A stretch of DNA of 64,000 nucleotides from an uncultured Acidimicrobiales bacterium (GTDB taxonomy: Bacteria > Actinomycetota > Acidimicrobiia > Acidimicrobiales > SZUA-35), in the NCBI GenBank assembly GCA_937922045.1, contig CAKZXA010000006.1, positions 1 through 64,000 of the forward strand. The letters are read 5' to 3'. Shown here in pieces: positions 54,183 through 63,095 of this stretch (positions are counted from its first letter, which is position 1; every line of letters starts with the position of its first letter). Position numbers and translations under genes: made by a program. The notes below the pieces were generated by a model, which did not search any database, had not been told where the DNA came from, and was given only the letters and a program-made list of their open reading frames with translations.

Positions 54183-55231
54183 CCGCTCCTTCTGAAAGCA
54201 CTGCCCTTTTTGAAGATATTGCACATCTGCGAGCCGTTGAACGGTTGCGTTGTCTGCGCCCGATCGACGATCCGGCCGCTGTGTCCGATGCCGCGTTGGC
54301 GACAACATCGTTGGCTCAGGGCGGGCTTGGTCGGCTCGATGACCTTCTCGCCGACCCGGCGATCGGCGAGATCATGATCAACGGCCCCGGCCCGGTCTGG
54401 GTCGAGCGCTCAGGCCGGCTGAGCCCGAGCGAGGTCGACCTCGACCAGCACCACATCGAGGTGCTCATAGAACGGATTCTGACCCCGCTCGGCCTGCGGG
54501 CCGACCGCACCGCCCCTATCGTCGACGCTCGCCTTGACGACGGATCGCGAGTCTCGATCGTCTTGCCTCCGTTGTCGTTGGGCGGCCCAACCCTCACGGT
54601 TCGCAAGTTCTCCTCGCGATGCCTGACGCTGGCCGACTTCGGCCCTCCCCCGGTTGTCTCCCTACTCACACAGCTGGTGGACGAGCGAGCCACGGTACTC
54701 GTGGTCGGGCCCACGTCGTCGGGCAAGACCAGCTTGCTGGCTGCGATGATCGCCCGTTGTGCATCTTCAGAGCGGATTCTCTGCATCGAGGACACAGCCG
54801 AACTGGCCATCGAAGGGCCGAACCGCGTGCGGCTCGAAGCGAGGCCTGCGAATAGTGAAGGTGTAGGTGAGGTAACCCTTCGTCAGCTCGTCCTTGCCGC
54901 CCTGCGCATGCGCCCTGACCGGCTGGTGATCGGCGAGGTGAGAGGGGCGGAAGCCTTCGACTTGATCCTTGCGCTCAGCAGTGGTCACACAGGGTCCTTC
55001 GCCACCTGCCATGCCGTGGGAGCGCTTGGTGCGCTCGACCGGTTGGAAGCCTTGGCCGCTCTGGCTGGAGTGCCCCTGTCATCGGATGTCGCCGCTCGTT
55101 TCGTCCGCCAGTCGCTCGACGTTGTTGTCGTGGTTGGCCGAGTTGGAGCCAGCGGTCGCCGAGTAGAGCAGATCGCCCAGGTGCCCACCGATACGACCAA
55201 ACCCCTTCTTTCCCTCTGGCCGCCATGCTGA
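54179..55231 (+). CDS. TadA/CpaF secretion ATPase
   Basis: 350 residues. Walker A GPTSSGKT at 177-184, Asp box region CIEDTAEL, Walker B around MRPDRLVIGEVRG and His box SSGHTGSFATCHA, the set found in type II/IV secretion ATPases. Powers Tad pilus extension. ATG overlaps the TadZ stop (ATGA). Confidence 0.9.
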   Translation: MTAPSESTALFEDIAHLRAVERLRCLRPIDDPAAVSDAALATTSLAQGGLGRLDDLLADPAIGEIMINGPGPVWVERSGRLSPSEVDLDQHHIEVLIERILTPLGLRADRTAPIVDARLDDGSRVSIVLPPLSLGGPTLTVRKFSSRCLTLADFGPPPVVSLLTQLVDERATVLVVGPTSSGKTSLLAAMIARCASSERILCIEDTAELAIEGPNRVRLEARPANSEGVGEVTLRQLVLAALRMRPDRLVIGEVRGAEAFDLILALSSGHTGSFATCHAVGALGALDRLEALAALAGVPLSSDVAARFVRQSLDVVVVVGRVGASGRRVEQIAQVPTDTTKPLLSLWPPC

Positions 55232-56406
55232 TCGCAGGTGTGGTGTTCGTCGGGGGCTGCGGGGTATGGCTCGGCTGGGAGCGACGAGCATCGGTCGTGG
55301 TCGCCACCACCGCCTTGCTGTTCGGGGCCACCCTTCTGGCTACTCGAAGCCTGACGGTCCTTGTGCTCGGGCCCGTGCTGATCATGATGGTTGAGCGGGA
55401 ACGTCAACGCCTTGGCCGGCTTCATGCCGCTCGCAGCGACCTCGAGCGTCTTCCCGGCGTTGTCGATGAGCTACTCCAACGACTTCGATCCGGGGCCACG
55501 CTGAGATCCGTCTGGGCTCCGTTGGCCGACGAGGTAGAGGGCCTGTGCGATAGGGCGGCCGACACGGCGGTGGCGTTGGCCGCCGGGTTGATCCGCGCCT
55601 CCGTCGAATCGTCGCTCGAGGCCGGTGGGCCAGCCACCGACGGGTTGCAACGGCTGCGCTACACACTGGCCGGTTCGGTGCAGGCCGAACGGCTGGCTCG
55701 CAGCGCAGCGGCCCAAGCGCTGGCGTCGGCCGCTCTGCTGTGCGCTGCGCCCGGGGTCTTCGCCGTTGTGGTCGCCAGCGTTCATCCGGAACTGCGAGCG
55801 TTCTACCTGCACCGCGGAGCCGGGCTGGTCTGCTTGTTGATCTCGATCGGGCTTGTGTACGGCGGCTGGTGGTGGATGCAGCGGCTGATCGCAAGCCTGG
55901 GCGCCCCCGGCCGCCGCCTGCTGTTGACGCCAGCGTCGAGGCGGCTCGCTCTCCACGAGGAAGCTCGACGATGCCTGGCTCAAACCGTCGATCTGCTCGC
56001 GGTCTGCCTCGGGTCGGGCAAGACGCTGCCGGCGGCCCTTGAGCTCGTGGCGAGCAGGGGACCCGCCGTCGTCCGAGACGGCTTTGCTTCGGTGCTCGCC
56101 CGTTGCCGGGAGGGTTCGACCTTGGCCGACGCCCTACCTGTTTTGGTCGATCAACTCGGACCGGCCTACCAGCCCTTGGCTGGCGCGCTCGTTGTGAACG
56201 AACAGGGAGGGGCATCGCTTGGGCTGCTGCTGGGACGCTTGGCCGACGACGCCGAATCGGCCCGACGATTCCACCACGAACTGCTCGCCCGACGTCTTCC
56301 TATCGCCTTGCTGCCGCCACTTACGGTTTGCATGCTGCCCGCCATTGTCGTTGGAACCCTCGTGCCGCTCGTCGTCGTTTCGTTCGGCGATCTCGGCCTC
56401 GGGTAG
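55225..56406 (+). CDS. TadB-TadC fusion, Tad pilus platform protein
   Basis: 393 residues with membrane helices near 1-20, 30-55, about 172-220 and about 350-390. Two T2SSF-like halves: one starting LERLPGVVDELLQRLRSG and one starting LAQTVDLLAVCLGSGKTLPAAL, each followed by a helix-rich segment. TadB and TadC are normally two genes of about 300 residues; here both seem to be in one compact chain. Overlaps the tadA stop. Confidence 0.75.
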   Translation: MLIAGVVFVGGCGVWLGWERRASVVVATTALLFGATLLATRSLTVLVLGPVLIMMVERERQRLGRLHAARSDLERLPGVVDELLQRLRSGATLRSVWAPLADEVEGLCDRAADTAVALAAGLIRASVESSLEAGGPATDGLQRLRYTLAGSVQAERLARSAAAQALASAALLCAAPGVFAVVVASVHPELRAFYLHRGAGLVCLLISIGLVYGGWWWMQRLIASLGAPGRRLLLTPASRRLALHEEARRCLAQTVDLLAVCLGSGKTLPAALELVASRGPAVVRDGFASVLARCREGSTLADALPVLVDQLGPAYQPLAGALVVNEQGGASLGLLLGRLADDAESARRFHHELLARRLPIALLPPLTVCMLPAIVVGTLVPLVVVSFGDLGLG

Positions 56407-56450
56407 CTCCATCGAGGCGCTAGGGCCATCGGCTCCGCTCCAAAGACCAT

Positions 56451-56486
56451 TTATCTAGGTCATACAGATTATCTAGGTCATACAGA
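56451..56486. repeat. 18-bp perfect tandem repeat upstream of the pilin gene
   Basis: TTATCTAGGTCATACAGA occurs twice head to tail (56451-56468, 56469-56486), 43 bases before the first pilin start. It could be a regulator site; each unit holds TAGGTCATA but no clear -10 spacing. Confidence 0.6.
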
Positions 56487-56520
56487 CTGCCTCACGATGG
56501 GGCACCTCAAAGGAACGGTG

Positions 56521-56565
56521 AAGGAACGATGCTTGAAGGAACGATGCCTGAAGGAACGATGCTTG
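56521..56565 (+). repeat. Three in-frame copies of a Shine-Dalgarno plus start codon
   Basis: AAGGAACGATGCTTG is repeated three times with one base change (56521-56535, 56536-56550, 56551-56565). Each 15-base unit contains AAGGA followed by an ATG (56529, 56544, 56559), all in the same frame as the pilin. A fourth partial unit with GTG at 56518 is out of frame. Confidence 0.8.
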
Positions 56566-56741
56566 AACGACAACGATTGCGGATACGCCGTGATGATGGT
56601 CAGGCCACGGCCGAATATGCGCTTGTGATGTTGGCGGCAGCTGCCTTGGCTGGCCTCCTGATCGCTTGGGCAGTAGGTACCGACGGGATCGATCGGCTCA
56701 TGAATGCTGTGCTCGATTCGTTGATTTCATCAACAACGTGA
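56529..56741 (+). CDS. Flp-type pilin (DUF4244-like)
   Basis: 70 residues from the first ATG (65 or 60 from the others). The cytoplasmic leader is followed by DGQATAEYALVMLAAAALAGLL: Gly before the processing site, Glu at +5 relative to it and one transmembrane helix, as in Flp pilins. It is the likely main subunit of the Tad pilus encoded here. Confidence 0.8.
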   Translation: MLEGTMPEGTMLERQRLRIRRDDGQATAEYALVMLAAAALAGLLIAWAVGTDGIDRLMNAVLDSLISSTT

Positions 56742-56751
56742 GCACGACACC

Positions 56752-57126
56752 ATGAGCACGAACGAAGCTGATGGAGGTCACAGCACGGCCGAGTTTGCCT
56801 TGGTGTTGCCGGTGATCGTCACCGTACTGCTCGGTCTCGTTCAGGTTGGTGTGTTAGCGCGAGACCAGGTGCTGGTTTGGAACGCCGCCCGCGAGGCAGG
56901 GCGACAGGCCGCGATCGCCAACGACGAGACCGAAGTCGTTGCTGCGGCGCGCCGTGCAGCCCCGGGTCTCGCTCCCGACCGATTGGAGGTGATGCTACGG
57001 GGCGGTGGCCAGACCGGTGAGCTGGTCACGGTTGAGATTCGCTACCGGTCGGCGCAGGTCGTACCGCTAGCGCCGCTTGATGATGTCCTCGTTCACGATG
57101 CCACCGCTACCTTCCGCTCAGAGTGA
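56752..57126 (+). CDS. TadE-like minor pilin
   Basis: 124 residues. DGGHSTAEFALVLPVIVTVLLG is a TadE-type prepilin N terminus (Glu five residues after the cleavage region, then a membrane helix); the rest is a small beta domain (VTVEIRYRSAQVVPLAP). Starts 10 bases after the pilin stop. Confidence 0.85.
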   Translation: MSTNEADGGHSTAEFALVLPVIVTVLLGLVQVGVLARDQVLVWNAAREAGRQAAIANDETEVVAAARRAAPGLAPDRLEVMLRGGGQTGELVTVEIRYRSAQVVPLAPLDDVLVHDATATFRSE

Positions 57127-57156
57127 ATTGGGGGCCGAGCCGAGTAAGGCGCTGGA

Positions 57157-59511
57157 CTAGAACGGTTCGGCTTCACCCAACGTGTTGCGGAGTAGGGCCA
57201 GGGCCGCCATTTTGTCGAGGGGCTCGTTGCCGTTGCCACATTTCGGTGATTGCACGCACGAGGGGCAGCCGGTGATGCAGGCACAGTGATCGAGTACCTC
57301 GGCGGTGGCAGCCAGATGACGATCGGCGGCCTCATAAGCCAGCTCGGCGATTCCGGCGCCGCCCGGATAGCCGTCGTAGATGAAAATGGAGGGCAGCCCG
57401 CTCTCGGGAGCAGCCGCGGTCGACACCCCGCCAACGTCCCAGCGGTCGCAAATAGTGAAGAGGGGAAGGATACCGATAGCGCCATGTTCGGCCGCGTGCA
57501 AGGCGCCGGGAAGGACGAAATCCTGAATGCCGCAGCGACGGATTGTCGACGGCTCCCACTCGTACCAGATCGCCCGGGTCTGCAGCTGCTGAGGCGGCAG
57601 GTCGAGATCGAATCGTTCACGAACACCGCGTGAGCCAACATCGGAGACCTGATACCCGACGACGGTGGTGGTGACGGCCACCCGCCCAAGATGAAGGGTG
57701 GAGTCGCCCACCGTTTTATGGCGCTCACTGCCGAGCACCTCTATATCTATTTCCGAGCGAGCCTGTGTCCAGGTGGAACCATCATCTCGGCCCACGATGG
57801 CAGTGCGTAGATCGAAATCGAGATCGAGTACCTTCCACGGCTGACCTCGATGGAGATAGATGGCGCCCGGATGGATCATGCTGGCGGCGCGGGCCATCTC
57901 CACCGTTCCGATGAGCTCATCCTCTTCGTCGACGATTCGAACTTCCCCGCCCGATGCCGACCGCAAACTGATGCCGTGAAACGGTGTTCCTCTGCCATCC
58001 CAAACCGCTCGTGGCATGCGTTGCCGGTCGGGGCGGATCCTCATCTCGTCGGCAAGCACACAGCGATGAACAGCTTCATCCAGTTCGGGCCACCAGCTAT
58101 CGTCGCTGTGGCGCAGCGGCTGTTCGTAGGCGGCGCAGGCCAGGTGGGGATCGAGAATATTTGGATTGTCGACGTTGATAACCGCTGGCTCAGGCGGTCG
58201 TTCGAACAGATCTCGTGGGTGCGACACGTACCACTGGTCGAGCTGATCGTCGCCGGCGACGAGTACGGCAACAGACTCCTGGGTACCACGGCCTGCCCGG
58301 CCGATCTGCTGCCACATCGATGCGACCGTGCCAGGGAAGCCGCACAGGACGGTGGCATCGAGCCCCCCGATGTCGACGCCAAGCTCAAGTGCGCTCGTTG
58401 TTACCACCGCTCGTAATGCGCCAGAGGCCAGCTCGTCCTCGATCTCTCGCCGCTCTGCGCTGAGATAGCCGCTTCGATACGACCGCACCGTGTCGGTTAG
58501 CTCGGGAGGCAATGCTCGTTGGACGCCTGCCGCAACTCGTTCGGTCAGAATTCGTGAACCACAGAAGGCAATGGTTCGGCGGCCGGAAAGCACCAGATCG
58601 GTGACAACCCTGATGGTCTCGGTGGCCGGTGACTGGCGCAGCCCGCGCTCGGCATCGATCGTTGCTGGTTGCAGGAGAGCGATTCGGCGACGACCTCGAG
58701 GCGAGCCGTCGGCGGTAATTGCCGTGACCGGTTTGCCGCAGAGCTCGGCGGCCAGCTTGTCGGGGCTGCCGATAGTGGCCGAGCAGAAGACGAAGGTCGG
58801 GTCGGCGCCGTAGAGGGCGCAGAGACGCCGGAGGCGGCGGAGCACATGCGAGACATGGCTGCCGAAGATGCCTCGTAGCACGTGGAGTTCGTCGATGACC
58901 ACGAAGTCGAGACGCTTGAGGAAGGTGGCCCATTTGGCGTGGTTCGGCAAGATGCCGTAGTGCAGCATCTCGGGATTGGTCAGCAGAACATTGGCGTTGT
59001 TTCGAGCCCAGGTGCGCTCATTGCGAGAAGCATCGCCGTCGTAGGTCACGGCCTTCATGCCGGGCACATCGAGATCGCCGAAGCTGCGTAGCTGATCGTG
59101 GGCGAGGGCCTTGGTTGGATAGAGCAGCAGGGAGGTTCCGGATCGCAGCCCGCTCACCACCGATTCGGCTATGGGCAGCTGGTAACACAGCGACTTTCCC
59201 GATGCGGTACCGGTTGCTATGACCACCGACTCGCCGTCGCGAATGAGGTCGATGGCCTGGCTTTGGTGAGAGAACAGGCCATCGCGGGGAACGGCGAGAT
59301 CGATCGATGCTGGGAGGGGGCGAGCCAGTGGTGTATAGCTGGCTTGCCGTGCTTCGAGAACCTCAAGGTGGACCGGGTTGCCCGAGAAACCCAGCCCGTC
59401 GCGAAGGTCGAGGCAGGCGGAGGCGGCCAGCGGGTCAGGCGCTGTGTCGATCACCGCTTCCATGCCGCCGAGGACTACCACATGCTCAAGACTAGTCGCA
59501 GACCGTGACAT
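57157..59511 (-). CDS. MrfA-like superfamily 2 DNA helicase (DUF1998)
   Basis: 784 residues from the ATG at 59511, which has GGAGG 8 bases upstream. Walker A ATGTASGKS, DEVH-type box VIDELHVLRG, SATIGSP, helicase C SALELGVDIGG and QQIGRAGRGTQE, and a C-terminal four-Cys zinc site (CACITGCPSC...C). MrfA/YprA-type helicases remove mitomycin adducts. The gene order Tad genes, this helicase, topA is conserved in actinobacteria. Confidence 0.85.
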   Translation of the reverse strand: MSRSATSLEHVVVLGGMEAVIDTAPDPLAASACLDLRDGLGFSGNPVHLEVLEARQASYTPLARPLPASIDLAVPRDGLFSHQSQAIDLIRDGESVVIATGTASGKSLCYQLPIAESVVSGLRSGTSLLLYPTKALAHDQLRSFGDLDVPGMKAVTYDGDASRNERTWARNNANVLLTNPEMLHYGILPNHAKWATFLKRLDFVVIDELHVLRGIFGSHVSHVLRRLRRLCALYGADPTFVFCSATIGSPDKLAAELCGKPVTAITADGSPRGRRRIALLQPATIDAERGLRQSPATETIRVVTDLVLSGRRTIAFCGSRILTERVAAGVQRALPPELTDTVRSYRSGYLSAERREIEDELASGALRAVVTTSALELGVDIGGLDATVLCGFPGTVASMWQQIGRAGRGTQESVAVLVAGDDQLDQWYVSHPRDLFERPPEPAVINVDNPNILDPHLACAAYEQPLRHSDDSWWPELDEAVHRCVLADEMRIRPDRQRMPRAVWDGRGTPFHGISLRSASGGEVRIVDEEDELIGTVEMARAASMIHPGAIYLHRGQPWKVLDLDFDLRTAIVGRDDGSTWTQARSEIDIEVLGSERHKTVGDSTLHLGRVAVTTTVVGYQVSDVGSRGVRERFDLDLPPQQLQTRAIWYEWEPSTIRRCGIQDFVLPGALHAAEHGAIGILPLFTICDRWDVGGVSTAAAPESGLPSIFIYDGYPGGAGIAELAYEAADRHLAATAEVLDHCACITGCPSCVQSPKCGNGNEPLDKMAALALLRNTLGEAEPF

Positions 59512-59631
59512 CCTCTGACCTCCTCGCACCTCCACCCGGCCTCCACCTCTGGCCGCGACTCGACGATCGCTCGCGCTCGAAGACCGGCAGCGAGCACTCA
59601 CAGGCGGCCTAGAAATGTCGACGTAGAGCAT

Positions 59632-60951
59632 ATGGCCTCGATGACGCTGCCGATTCCCGATCCGGGACGAGCCTCGGCGGAGCGCTATGTCACCGAGCAC
59701 ATGGGAGGTCTCTACGCTGAATCGGGATCGGACGCCGTTGGCTCCGCCCGATTTCGAGGCGGGCAACGTGAAGCCGACCGACGCCTCAAGGCGCTAGGCC
59801 TCGTTGGCTACAGCCGCAATCGCAACAATGCGTACCCCGAGAAGCTCCGTTCGGCCAGTACGCTCTCGCCCTACGTGCGCCACGGGCTGATCCAGCTTCC
59901 CCACCTGCTCGATCGAATCGGTGCCACCGACGCTGAGCAGGCTGAGCGCGACCGTTTCCAGACCGAGATCTATCACCAGGAGTACGCCCGTCACTGGTAT
60001 GCCCGGCTTGGCACGAAGACGAGGCGTCCGCTTCGCTATCGACAGGTTGACGCGGTTCAACGGTCGAGCGACGAGGCCGCAGCCGCATGGCCCCGGGCCA
60101 TGGGATGCGTTGAATTGCCGCTCGATGAACTCGAAGAAGACGGCTATCTCGTCGGTCAGACCCGCCTGTGGTTGGCCAGTGAATGGGCGGTTCGTCAAGG
60201 CCTGTCGTGGCGTGTCGGTGAAGACTATATGTTCCGCCACTTGTTGGATGGATCTCGTGCCGCCAACCGGCTTGGATGGCAGAGAACCTCCGGTGTCGGC
60301 GCCGATCGTTCCTACGGGTTCAGCCGTTGGCAGGTTGAACGGCGAGCGCCAGGTCTTTGTGCCAGTTGCGACATGGCCGCCGCTTGCCCGGTCATGCACT
60401 GGCCATCCGAGGCCGAACGTCTTCCGGTGACGCCACCTACCGAACTACACCACGATGACAACCCAGATCGGACCGGTGGCCCCACCGAGCCGACGGCGCT
60501 CCATGTTCCCGACGCCGTCTGGCTTACCGCCGAATCGCTCGGCATGGCCGACCCAGCCCTGAGCGCTCACCCCGAGCTTCCCGTCGTGTTTGTGTTCGAT
60601 CGGCCCTTGCTCGAACGTCTCCAGCTCTCGTCGAAACGTCTGGTCTTTCTCGTCGAGACCTTGGCCGAGATCGCCCTCTCCCGGTCGCTCTCGGTGTTCC
60701 TCGCCGACCCGCTCGACGTTCTCGGTGGCATGTCGCTTGCCGCTACCTTTGCGCCGGTGCCTGGATGGCGGAGCCTGAACACCTCGCTCGATGTGGTCGA
60801 CGTCCATCCGTGGCCGTGGATCTTTCGACCCGGCCGCGGTTCGATTGCGAGCTTCGACGAATGGTTGAACGACGTTGAGTCGAGTCAAAGATTTGGTTCT
60901 TCGCCTCCGCCTATGCCGGTTGGCGTTGATCGAGGTGCATCCTTGCTATGA
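59632..60951 (+). CDS. Photolyase/cryptochrome-like protein with apparent domain swap
   Basis: 439 residues, divergent from the helicase. The first about 240 residues match the FAD-binding domain of photolyases (SRNRNNAYPEKL, STLSPYVRHGLIQ, EYARHWYARLG, and GYLVGQTRLWLASEWAVRQG followed by YMFRHLLDGSRAANRLGWQ). Cysteines C243, C246 and C252 come next. The C-terminal part (about 290-400) has the look of the alpha/beta antenna domain, which is N-terminal in standard photolyases (PVVFVFDRPLLERL, KRLVFLVETLAEIA, FAPVPGW). DNA repair or light sensing; unclear whether FAD binding is kept. Confidence 0.7.
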   Translation: MASMTLPIPDPGRASAERYVTEHMGGLYAESGSDAVGSARFRGGQREADRRLKALGLVGYSRNRNNAYPEKLRSASTLSPYVRHGLIQLPHLLDRIGATDAEQAERDRFQTEIYHQEYARHWYARLGTKTRRPLRYRQVDAVQRSSDEAAAAWPRAMGCVELPLDELEEDGYLVGQTRLWLASEWAVRQGLSWRVGEDYMFRHLLDGSRAANRLGWQRTSGVGADRSYGFSRWQVERRAPGLCASCDMAAACPVMHWPSEAERLPVTPPTELHHDDNPDRTGGPTEPTALHVPDAVWLTAESLGMADPALSAHPELPVVFVFDRPLLERLQLSSKRLVFLVETLAEIALSRSLSVFLADPLDVLGGMSLAATFAPVPGWRSLNTSLDVVDVHPWPWIFRPGRGSIASFDEWLNDVESSQRFGSSPPPMPVGVDRGASLL

Positions 60952-61019
60952 GAACATTTCATGGAATGAGCTACCTGCGATCTGCTGAAAGCGAACAGTG
61001 TGAGCTAATCTAGGGGTAA

Positions 61020-61460
61020 GTGGTGAGCCAACGCGACGAATACGACATCGGTGGAACGGTAGAGATCAACATTCCTTCGCGCGTCGACTTCGTTGCCGTG
61101 GTTCGCATGGTGGTCGCGGCCGCAACCAACGCCGTCGAGGCGCTCCATGGAGATCGCCTCGACGATCTTCGCTGGGTCACATCCGAAGCCACGACCAATG
61201 CCATCGAAGCCAACCTGGCCAACGACCCATCCGGCCGGGTGCTCGTGCGCTGCCTGGTGGACGAAGGTCTGGTCCAGCTGATCGTGAGCGACCAGGGTCC
61301 AGGCATGCCACAGAAACAGGATGTGCCTGATATCACCCACCCGGAACGATTGCATATTGAGGGAGGCTTCGGAATTCCTCTCATGCAACGCCTAAGCTCA
61401 GCGGTGAACTTCGTAGCCGCCGACACCGGCACCACCGTCGAGATGAAGCTTTACCAGTAG
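61020..61460 (+). CDS. RsbW/SpoIIAB-like anti-sigma factor kinase (HATPase)
   Basis: 146 residues. GHKL ATPase boxes: N box SEATTNAIEAN, G1 DQGPGMP, G2 GGFGIPLM. Such small serine kinases bind sigma factors and phosphorylate anti-anti-sigma factors; the partner is not in view. GTG at 61020 or 61023; TAATCT 8 bases upstream suggests a leaderless mRNA. Confidence 0.85.
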   Translation: MVSQRDEYDIGGTVEINIPSRVDFVAVVRMVVAAATNAVEALHGDRLDDLRWVTSEATTNAIEANLANDPSGRVLVRCLVDEGLVQLIVSDQGPGMPQKQDVPDITHPERLHIEGGFGIPLMQRLSSAVNFVAADTGTTVEMKLYQ

Positions 61461-61593
61461 GGCAGGCTGCCCTGTAGAGTTGCACCCGGCGGAGGGATGC
61501 GAAGCCTTTCGATCCTTTGAGTTCAAATATTCGAGTTTCCCGTGTTCGAGTTGCACACCATCTTGAACACGCCGCACGACACAGGGTTTTAGT

Positions 61594-62976
61594 TTGAGCG
61601 AGTCATCGATCCAGGTCCGACCAGAAGCGTGGAGCGGAGGCGACACAGCGCTAGCGAAAGTCGTCGCTCGCCCCATGGTCCGCTTCCTGGCCCAGGAGGC
61701 GGCGTCCGGTCTGCTGCTTCTCTTGGCCACGGCTGTCGCCCTCATCTGGGCCAATCTGCCGGGAGAACTCGGCGAGAGCTACCACCACTTCTGGGAGACT
61801 CACCTCCATATCCAGATCGGCGGCTGGGACTTTTTCGATCACAGCCTCGAATCGGTCGTCAACGATGCGCTGATGGTGATCTTCTTCTTTGTCGTCGGGT
61901 TGGAGATAAAGTCCGAACTCGTCGTTGGAGACCTGAGCGACCGGCGCGTGGCCGCCCTGCCCGCTATTGCCGCCCTTGGCGGCATGGTCGTTCCCGCCCT
62001 CCTCTACGTCGCCGTCACCTTCGGCACCGACGCTGTCGGCGGTTGGGGTGTACCGATGGCGACCGACATCGCTTTCGCGGTTGGCGTGCTTGCGATCCTT
62101 GGCCCGATCGTGCCCCACCGCCTGAAACTCTTTCTTCTCACTCTGGCCATTGTCGATGACATCGGCGCCATTCTTGTCATCGCCGTTTTCTATACCCAAA
62201 ATCTTCGCTTCGACTGGCTGGCGTTGGCGCTCGCTGGCCTCATTCTGGTCATGTTGCTCAAGCGATTTACGGTTTGGTACCTACCGGTTTATGTCGTCAT
62301 CGGCATTGTGATCTGGTACGCCACCCTCGAGTCGGGTGTCCATGCGACGATCGCCGGTGTCGCCCTCGGCCTGCTCACCCCAGCTCGACCGTTGCTCCGA
62401 GCCCGCACCTTTGAATCTGTCGAAGACATTCTTTCAGGAGACACTGCGGTCGACCCAGCCGCGGCCCGCGATACGAACTGGCGCATCAAGGAATCAGTGG
62501 CGGTCACCAACCGCCTGACCGGCATGGTGAGCCCCTGGTCCAGCTTCCTGATCATCCCGGTCTTCGCCTTGGCTAACGCTGGCATCAAGCTCACGGGAGA
62601 ATCGATTTCGGCAGCGGTGTCGTCTCGGGCCACCCTCGGAATCGTGGTCGGTCTCGTTATCGGAAAGCCATTGGGCGTCTATCTTTTCAGCCGGCTCGCT
62701 CTGGCCGCCGACGTCGCCAGTTTGCCTGAAGGCATCAACCATCGACATATTCTCGGCGGGGGTGCGGTGGCTGGTATCGGGTTCACCGTCGCCCTCTTTA
62801 TCTCCAAGTTGGCCTTCCGCGAAGCCGATGGGAGCCCATCGGCTTTCTTGGAAGAAGCGATCCTCGGTGTGCTCATAGCCTCACTATTGTCGGCGCTTCT
62901 TGGCTGGTTCCTGCTACGGTCGGCCTCATCCCTCGACGACAGATCGGGTGAGCTGCCGGTTCAAGAAACCGTGTAG
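61594..62976 (+). CDS. nhaA: Na+/H+ antiporter NhaA
   Basis: 460 residues, about 11-12 membrane helices. NhaA landmarks: VVGLEIKSELVVGDL, MATDIAFAVGVLAILG with the first of the transport Asps, and AIVDDIGAILVIAVFY with the Asp pair, plus LGGGAVAGIGFTVALFI near the end. TTG start. Exports Na+ in exchange for protons. The 130-base gap before it shows a short GGGCA/TGCCC hairpin just after the kinase gene. Confidence 0.95.
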   Translation: MSESSIQVRPEAWSGGDTALAKVVARPMVRFLAQEAASGLLLLLATAVALIWANLPGELGESYHHFWETHLHIQIGGWDFFDHSLESVVNDALMVIFFFVVGLEIKSELVVGDLSDRRVAALPAIAALGGMVVPALLYVAVTFGTDAVGGWGVPMATDIAFAVGVLAILGPIVPHRLKLFLLTLAIVDDIGAILVIAVFYTQNLRFDWLALALAGLILVMLLKRFTVWYLPVYVVIGIVIWYATLESGVHATIAGVALGLLTPARPLLRARTFESVEDILSGDTAVDPAAARDTNWRIKESVAVTNRLTGMVSPWSSFLIIPVFALANAGIKLTGESISAAVSSRATLGIVVGLVIGKPLGVYLFSRLALAADVASLPEGINHRHILGGGAVAGIGFTVALFISKLAFREADGSPSAFLEEAILGVLIASLLSALLGWFLLRSASSLDDRSGELPVQETV

Positions 62977-63095
62977 AAACCGTGCTGCCATGAGCGGCGA
63001 ATCAACCTCCTCGCCGTCAAGGGAGCCACATGCTCCAACAAACTTTTTCGCCCTCTTTTTGGGAAAACTGCTAAACCCTTCGTAACCTTCGCACC

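Noticed and set aside
61461-61593. Na+ or proton riboswitch before nhaA
   Set aside because: Only a short GGGCA/TGCCC hairpin is visible; no recognised riboswitch motif.
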